From assembly GCA_003250235.1 (NCBI GenBank), contig QKGY01000236.1, positions 1-11,594 on the forward strand: a stretch of 11,594 nucleotides of DNA, read 5' to 3'. The stretch comes from Desulfuromonadaceae bacterium (GTDB lineage: Bacteria; Desulfobacterota; Desulfuromonadia; Desulfuromonadales; SZUA-540). The position numbers were made by a program, and so were the translations under genes. The notes below the pieces were generated by a model, which had not been told where the DNA came from, did no database searches, and worked only from the letters and a program-made list of their open reading frames with translations. Positions 7,388 through 11,594 of this stretch are shown piece after piece (the first letter of the stretch is position 1; each line of letters starts with the position of its first letter).

Positions 7388-7876
7388 ATGAGATTTTCGC
7401 TGAAAAGAACCGCTCTGGCGATGGCCTGTCTTTTTCTGTTGGGAGTCGGCTCTTCCGCTGCCGCCGCAGAGGGGATTCGAATGTCCAGAGGGCAGGTCGT
7501 ATATGTGCCGGCCTATTCCAATGTGTTCAGCGGAGACAGGGCCATGCCCTTCAACCTGGCGGTCATGTTGAGCCTGAGAAATGTCGACCGAACCACCAAG
7601 ATCGAAGTCCTCTCCGTCGATTATTACGACAAGGATGGGAAGTTTCTCAACAAGTACCTCGATAAGCCCATGGTCCTTGGCCCCCTGGCCTCCGACCATG
7701 TGTATGTCCGGGAAAGTGACGAGTCCGGAGGCTTCGGAGCCTGTTTCCTCGTCCGGTGGAAAGCCGCCGAAGAGGTGGTCGCGCCGATTTTCGAGAGCGT
7801 CATGATCGGCGCCCGCTCCGGCCAGGGGATCTCTTTTATCCGCCAAGGACAGGTCCTGGAAGAGCTCGGGAAATAA
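7388..7876 (+). CDS. DUF3124 exported protein
   Basis: A 162-residue secreted protein. Residues 1-27 are a clear signal peptide (basic MRFSLKR, a hydrophobic core, then SSAAAA) with likely cleavage just before E28. C14 lies inside the hydrophobic core and does not make a normal lipobox. The mature part matches DUF3124: VVYVPAYSNVFSG, LAVMLSLRNVDRTTKIEVLS, DYYDKDGKFLNKYLDKP, GGFGACFLVRW and MIGARSGQGISFIRQGQ. It probably acts in the periplasm; the role of the family is unknown. AAGGA at 7375-7379 is 8 bp before the ATG. It follows the flavin protein by 23 bp, so the two are likely co-transcribed, and it ends just before the 7904-7940 hairpin. Confidence 0.9.
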   Translation: MRFSLKRTALAMACLFLLGVGSSAAAAEGIRMSRGQVVYVPAYSNVFSGDRAMPFNLAVMLSLRNVDRTTKIEVLSVDYYDKDGKFLNKYLDKPMVLGPLASDHVYVRESDESGGFGACFLVRWKAAEEVVAPIFESVMIGARSGQGISFIRQGQVLEELGK

Positions 7877-7903
7877 TAGTCTGCCCGTTTGATTGTCCCT
7901 GAG

Positions 7904-7940
7904 CGGAAAGAGCCGTCCCGACGCGGGACGGCTCTTTCCG
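7904..7940. terminator. Perfect 17-bp stem hairpin shared by two convergent genes
   Basis: The left arm CGGAAAGAGCCGTCCCG (7904-7920) and right arm CGGGACGGCTCTTTCCG (7924-7940) pair perfectly around a 3-base loop, ACG. The hairpin lies 27 bp past the DUF3124 stop (+ strand) and directly abuts the TAA stop of the - strand gene (7941-7943). It therefore fits a bidirectional intrinsic terminator. Neither side has a long T tract outside the stem; the T-rich CTCTTT is inside the arm. Termination strength is therefore uncertain. Confidence 0.8.
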
Positions 7941-10900
7941 TTAACCCTGGCGACGGATCTCCTGAGTGAACAGAGGGGTCTTGTCTTCTCGGGCCTTCTG
8001 CGCCTCCTGCTGAATACCCGCCGTGATTTTCTCCAGCAAATCCCCCCGATCGGGCTTCGATCCTGCCTGCATCGATTGCGAAACACCTTCATAGATCTTC
8101 CGGACACGGTCCATCACCCCCGTCGAGAATTGCCGGGCGGCGTTCGGGGGAAGCGGGGTCGAAAAGGCATACTCCGCCAGGATGGTGCGCTGCTGGTTAT
8201 CGACAAAGACCAGCGATGTTTCCACCTTGTTCTTGGGTCTCAGCAGACAGGCAAAGGTCAGGGTATCAAGCTCCGGTCGCATTCCCGCCACTTGCAGGTC
8301 CAGCCTTTCAATCAGAACCGGGTCCTTGGCCCGCTCGGCACGATAAAGCGCGTTGAGCGTCTGCCCGGGGCCGAACCAGGGTGCTTCTTGCTCCAGGGTC
8401 TGCAGCCACATGCCATATCCGTTTGGTTTCCCCCCCCAGAATGACTGGATATGGGCCTGGTCGTAAAGCCGTGTGACGGCGAGCCAGTTGGACCATTGGG
8501 GGTCGCTCTGCGACGCAGGCGAGAGATAGTCGACGATATCCTCCCGGAACCGGCTGAGCTCGGCCAGGTTCTCGGGGACCCGCTCCGGCATTCCTGTCGA
8601 CAGGGGGGTCGAAAATTCGAGGTACAGGTTTTCGTCCGTGTTGGTGACCCCGTCGCGACCGAAAGCCTCGAAGCCTTTGGAGCCCATGACGAAGTAACTC
8701 AGAAATTCCCTGGCAGAACCCATGTAAACGCTCTCGAGATCCGCCTTGATTCCCCGTTGCTCGATCCGTTTCTGCAGCGTTTCTTCATCGAGCGGAATCG
8801 GAGAATTGCTGCCGATGATCTCCCCGTCGTAATGGGTTCCCCACATCAGGGTGTAGGCGAATTGCTCTTTGAAGGTCCGGATCACCGACTTCAGATCCTG
8901 AGGGGACATTTCATACAGGGGCAGCCACTGGCACATGACACCGCCTGGAGCCAGCCGCTCGGAAGCAAGGCGGAAATATTCGCGTGTATAGAGATAGCTG
9001 GCTCCCTGCGCCCAGGGGTGAATCGGGTCGGCGGTGATCACATCAAAACGCTCTGAGGTGGTCAGCAGGAAGTTGCGGCCATCGAGGTGAACGATGTTCA
9101 GTTTCGGGTTGTCCAGAACCTTATGGTTGTCGCGGGCGAAAGTTTGCGCGGCACCCAGCGCCTTGGGTTCAATCTCTACCAGCGTCAGCTTTTCAAGGCT
9201 GGGATGCACGGAGGTCGCCCCCAGCGTGATACCGGTCCCCAGGCCAATACAGAGCACCTTTTTGGGCTCTGGATGCAGCAGCATCGGCAGGTGCCCCAGG
9301 GTCAACTGGCATTGCCGGTCATACAGCATGTTGGAGGCCACCGTCTTGCCGTTGACGTTCATCCCCTGGTGGCTTCCCTTGACCTTGATGACGCTGATGA
9401 TGGCCTCGGTCCCCTCGCCGTAATAAAGCACCTCCGAATTCTTCAACACATAATCCACCGCCTCCGGATCGCCGTAAATGTCCGGGCGATTGTTTTCGTA
9501 CATCGCAAAGAAATCCTGGTCCCAGACCTGCAGCCAAGACGGATGGGAAACGACCAGAATCAAGCCGGAGCCGAGCGCCAGCAAACCCACACCGCTCAAA
9601 ACCCTTTTTCCGCTGAGACTGAGCAGTACGAGAAGGCCCCAGCCAAGGTTGATGGCGATCAGCAGCTGCAGGGACCGCTCGATGCCGATCAGGTAGATCA
9701 GGGCGAATCCGCTGACGGCCGCCCCCAGGATCGCTCCAACGGTGTTGATGGACAACACTTCGCCGACCCCTTTGCCGACAGCCCCTTTGAAGGAGACGTG
9801 CGCGGTGCCGGCCAGAGGGAAAGCCATTCCCATGAAAAAGGCCGGGACGAACATGAACAGGAACGCCAGCAGAAAGGAGACATAAAGACTCACGCCGCCC
9901 ACGGCCGAGGTTTGAAAGACGTCGGCGAGCCAGAGTGCGAGAGTCGAGACATCGCGTAGAAAATAGGAGACGAGGATCGCCGTGCCGCCGATAAGCATTT
10001 GGACCACGCCGAACAGGACGATGGCGGCAGAACCCTGACTCCAGAGTCGCTTGGGAAGGAGACCGAACGCGTAGCCGCCCACGGCGATGCCGGCCAGGAA
10101 GGCGCACAGCATGGTGGCGAAGCCGTATACCGAAGCGCCGATGAAGAGGGTGAGAATCCGGGTCCAGAGCACCTCGTACCCCAGAGCGCAGAATCCGCTG
10201 ACGCCGATCCCCCAGAAGACCAGTTTGTAAGAGAACGATGTGTCGGGTCGAAGACCGTGCCTGTCGGATATCTCTTCGCCCTTGGGCACAGACGCGTCGC
10301 TATCTTTTGGCGAAGGTTGATGCCGGGAAAGCCTGAGTGCGGCCACTCCGAGCAGGGTGTTCAGAACAATGGCCAGGGCGTAGGTGCTGCTGACCGTCAT
10401 GAACCTCAGGAAGACGAAGGCCGTCAAGCCGGCTCCCGCCAGAGCCCCGAGGGTGTTAAACCCGTAAAGGAACGACAGGTGTCTGCTGATGTTCGCACCC
10501 GAAGGGGACAGACAGCGGGAGAGTACGGGCAGGGTGCCGCCCATCAGGATGGTTGGGCCGAGAAGGGACAGGGTGCAGAAGCCGAGGCGGATCAGGGTAA
10601 GGAGGATCTTGTCGCTCTCATGCCCCTGAGCAAAGAAGGCATAAATCTCCGGATAGACCCGCGCAAGCCCGAAAGCCAGAAGGGCCAGAAAGGCAATCCC
10701 CAGTTCCAATTGGCCGTAAAGCCGCAGAGGAGACTCTTTCACGTGTTTCCCGAACAGGGCGCCGCCGATGGCCAGGCCAGCCATGTAGATGGCGAGAACC
10801 GTGGTAACGGCCAGGTGGGTCCCTCCGAAAACCAGGCTGAAGGAACGAACCCACACCACCTGATAGACCAGCGCCGCCAGTCCGGAGAAAAAGAAGATCA

Positions 10901-10970
10901 GGTAGATGGCGAGCAGATACCTTTGGTTCGCTTTGACAGGCGCGGTAATGTCCGTGTGAGAGCGTGACAC
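7941..10970 (-). CDS. Fused multi-pass membrane (MFS-type) / spermidine-synthase-like protein
   Basis: A 1009-residue protein. Residues about 18-470 hold roughly 12-14 membrane helices in two related halves: SGLAALVYQVVWVR near 29 recurs as SGFCALGYEVLWTR near 255, each followed by a helix with an AGLAIGG or AGIAVGG turn. Residues about 510-780 match the aminopropyltransferase (spermidine synthase) domain: VLCIGLGTGITLG near 572, VEIEP near 597, LDGRNFL near 627, and ITADPIHPWAQGASYLYT from about 646. D648 aligns with the catalytic Asp of SpeE-type enzymes. The usual GGGDGG loop is GLGTGI, with Thr for the Asp that normally helps bind decarboxylated SAM, so the true substrate may differ. Residues about 790-1009 are a soluble tail I do not recognise. 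The start is GTG, with AAAGGAG 8 bp upstream (10979-10985). No SAM decarboxylase gene is in the window. Architecture confident; reaction uncertain. Confidence 0.88.
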   Translation of the reverse strand: MSRSHTDITAPVKANQRYLLAIYLIFFFSGLAALVYQVVWVRSFSLVFGGTHLAVTTVLAIYMAGLAIGGALFGKHVKESPLRLYGQLELGIAFLALLAFGLARVYPEIYAFFAQGHESDKILLTLIRLGFCTLSLLGPTILMGGTLPVLSRCLSPSGANISRHLSFLYGFNTLGALAGAGLTAFVFLRFMTVSSTYALAIVLNTLLGVAALRLSRHQPSPKDSDASVPKGEEISDRHGLRPDTSFSYKLVFWGIGVSGFCALGYEVLWTRILTLFIGASVYGFATMLCAFLAGIAVGGYAFGLLPKRLWSQGSAAIVLFGVVQMLIGGTAILVSYFLRDVSTLALWLADVFQTSAVGGVSLYVSFLLAFLFMFVPAFFMGMAFPLAGTAHVSFKGAVGKGVGEVLSINTVGAILGAAVSGFALIYLIGIERSLQLLIAINLGWGLLVLLSLSGKRVLSGVGLLALGSGLILVVSHPSWLQVWDQDFFAMYENNRPDIYGDPEAVDYVLKNSEVLYYGEGTEAIISVIKVKGSHQGMNVNGKTVASNMLYDRQCQLTLGHLPMLLHPEPKKVLCIGLGTGITLGATSVHPSLEKLTLVEIEPKALGAAQTFARDNHKVLDNPKLNIVHLDGRNFLLTTSERFDVITADPIHPWAQGASYLYTREYFRLASERLAPGGVMCQWLPLYEMSPQDLKSVIRTFKEQFAYTLMWGTHYDGEIIGSNSPIPLDEETLQKRIEQRGIKADLESVYMGSAREFLSYFVMGSKGFEAFGRDGVTNTDENLYLEFSTPLSTGMPERVPENLAELSRFREDIVDYLSPASQSDPQWSNWLAVTRLYDQAHIQSFWGGKPNGYGMWLQTLEQEAPWFGPGQTLNALYRAERAKDPVLIERLDLQVAGMRPELDTLTFACLLRPKNKVETSLVFVDNQQRTILAEYAFSTPLPPNAARQFSTGVMDRVRKIYEGVSQSMQAGSKPDRGDLLEKITAGIQQEAQKAREDKTPLFTQEIRRQG

Positions 10971-10978
10971 GACGGGGC

Positions 10979-10985
10979 TCCTTTC
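10979..10985 (-). promoter_or_regulatory. Ribosome-binding site of the membrane/spermidine-synthase fusion gene
   Basis: On the - strand AAAGGAG lies 8 bp upstream of the GTG at 10970. It is a near-consensus Shine-Dalgarno sequence and decides this GTG as the start. Confidence 0.75.
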
Positions 10986-11097
10986 TGCGGCGCGGTGATC
11001 GATCTCTCATGCATGTGGCACAGCCGACGACCTTCCTCGTGCGGGCCAGAATGCCTGTTGCGTTTCACATCGGGTTACAGGGGAGACTTTATGCAGT

Positions 11098-11113
11098 GGC
11101 AATCATCATGCCA
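11098..11113 (-). promoter_or_regulatory. Candidate sigma-54 (-24/-12) promoter
   Basis: The - strand reads TGGCATGATGATTGCC. It matches TGGCACG-N4-TTGCW at the invariant GG and GC with the correct 12-base register, with two mismatches: T for C in the first half and C for A/T at the end. Transcription would start near 11087, leaving about 117 bases before the GTG at 10970. The same bases also form TGGCA-N7-TGCCA, an inverted repeat that could instead be a regulator site. No upstream activator site was identified. Confidence 0.35.
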
Positions 11114-11181
11114 GGCGATGGTTCCCGGAATGGAAAACGGCCGGAAGAGGATTGTTTACTGAAATGAGAGGGGAATTTTGG

Positions 11182-11214
11182 AATAATTAGCCCTATGAAT
11201 GGGTGTTAATTATT
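11182..11214. repeat. Imperfect AT-rich inverted repeat
   Basis: AATAATTAGCCC (11182-11193) pairs with GGGTGTTAATTATT (11201-11214) through 8 A/T pairs and 3 G/C pairs, with a small bulge and a 7-base loop. It has no T tract, so it is more likely an operator or leader structure than a terminator. It lies between the RND gene end and the start of the fused membrane/synthase gene. Confidence 0.45.
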
Positions 11215-11282
11215 GAAATTAAACGGTTATATCGCTGGAGATTGAGTGATATGACAGGTTTTTATAGGTTTTTCGACTGGAC

Positions 11283-11594
11283 TCAGAGAATGGCTGACTC
11301 GGCGGCGCTCACCTCGGCCTCTCGCTTGACGTCTTTGGCGTGGTCGCGGGCCACCAGCATGTAAATGGAGGGGATGACGAAGAGGGTGAAGAGGGTGCCG
11401 ATGGCCATCCCGCCGACCAGCACGAGACCGATGGAGTTCCGGGCCGCCGCGCCGGCGCCGGTGACGAGGGTCAGGGGGAAATGCCCGGCGATGGTGGCGG
11501 CGGTGGTCATGAGGATGGGGCGCAGGCGGGTGAGAGTGGCCTCGCGTACCGCCTCGAGCTTCTCCTTGCCCTGTTCCTGAAGCTTGTTGGCGAA
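11283..11594 (-). CDS. RND efflux transporter (AcrB/HAE1-type), C-terminal fragment
   Basis: The last 103 residues of a large inner-membrane proton-driven efflux pump subunit; the rest lies beyond the right edge. The frame is open to the edge and begins FANKLQEQGKEKLEAVREA. The conserved C-terminal block follows: TRLRPILMTTAATIAGHFPL, then GAGAAARNSIGLVLVGGMAIGTLFTLFVIPSIYMLV in the last two membrane helices, and a short charged tail ending AAESAIL. The internal ATG at 11508-11510 is not the start. Such pumps work with a periplasmic adaptor and an outer-membrane channel, neither of which is in view. Whether it exports drugs (HAE1) or another substrate cannot be told from this end, though RLRPILMTT fits HAE1-type proteins. 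No terminator is evident after its stop. Confidence 0.92.
   Translation of the reverse strand, partial: FANKLQEQGKEKLEAVREATLTRLRPILMTTAATIAGHFPLTLVTGAGAAARNSIGLVLVGGMAIGTLFTLFVIPSIYMLVARDHAKDVKREAEVSAAESAIL

Larger units (their letters stand above)
10971..11282. other. Gene-free upstream region with an AT-rich core
   Basis: This 312-bp stretch separates the RND transporter stop from the start of the fused membrane/synthase gene, both on the - strand. I see no convincing gene in it; one short + strand frame (10964-11167) lacks a ribosome-binding site and family resemblance. The part from about 11160 to 11275 is clearly more AT-rich than the neighbouring genes. It holds an imperfect hairpin (11182-11214) and two copies of AGGTTTTT (11256-11263, 11266-11273). 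A possible sigma-54 site lies at 11098-11113. The region most likely holds the promoter of the - strand gene. Confidence 0.6.

Noticed and set aside
9999..10967. Long + strand open frame (322 codons) opposite the fused membrane/synthase gene, and another at 9087-9959.
   Set aside because: Their translations are rich in Glu, Gln, Arg and Gly with no recognisable domain, while the - strand gives a coherent conserved protein. They are antisense shadows of a GC-rich gene.
10964..11167. 67-codon + strand frame in the gene-free region.
   Set aside because: It starts within the - strand gene, lacks a ribosome-binding site, and shows no conserved features.

Overview
The window looks like chromosomal DNA of a moderately GC-rich deltaproteobacterium. 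The best taxonomic hints are a Geobacter/Desulfuromonas-style pilin helix (GILAAIAIPQFAAYREKAY) inside the gene at 808-1755 and a sensor kinase with a c-type haem motif in a Tll0287-like (DUF3365) periplasmic domain. This placement is inference from protein style; there is no rRNA or other marker gene. I see no tRNA, rRNA, CRISPR array, insertion sequence or phage gene.

Layout. From the left edge to 7876 all ten genes lie on the + strand with short gaps (5 to about 110 bp). They are: the 3' part of an adenine/adenosine deaminase; an unusual zinc-ribbon/TM2/pilin-like fusion protein; a DUF2238 (YjdF-like) membrane protein; a class I methyltransferase; a haem-binding PAS histidine kinase without an adjacent response regulator; a GNAT acetyltransferase; an SRPBCC lipid/ligand-binding-fold protein; a DUF1003 membrane protein; a split-barrel flavin (PPOX/NimA-like) protein; and a secreted DUF3124 protein. 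The gaps suggest several small co-transcribed groups, for example 1797-3042, 3152-6823 and 6909-7876, rather than one pathway. A perfect 17-bp stem hairpin at 7904-7940 separates this block from a convergent - strand gene.

From 7941 to 10970 (- strand) lies a 1009-residue fusion of a duplicated multi-pass membrane domain with a spermidine-synthase-like domain. Upstream of it is a 312-bp gene-free stretch with an AT-rich core, an imperfect hairpin and a possible sigma-54 promoter. The right edge holds the C-terminal end of an RND efflux pump inner-membrane transporter (- strand), cut by the window.

The genes do not form one recognisable pathway. The window mixes purine salvage, membrane and stress-type accessory proteins, redox sensing and transport. 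The most unusual item is the 808-1755 protein, which joins two cytoplasmic-type zinc ribbons, a TM2 double membrane helix and a pilin-like helix that has lost its prepilin processing signals.
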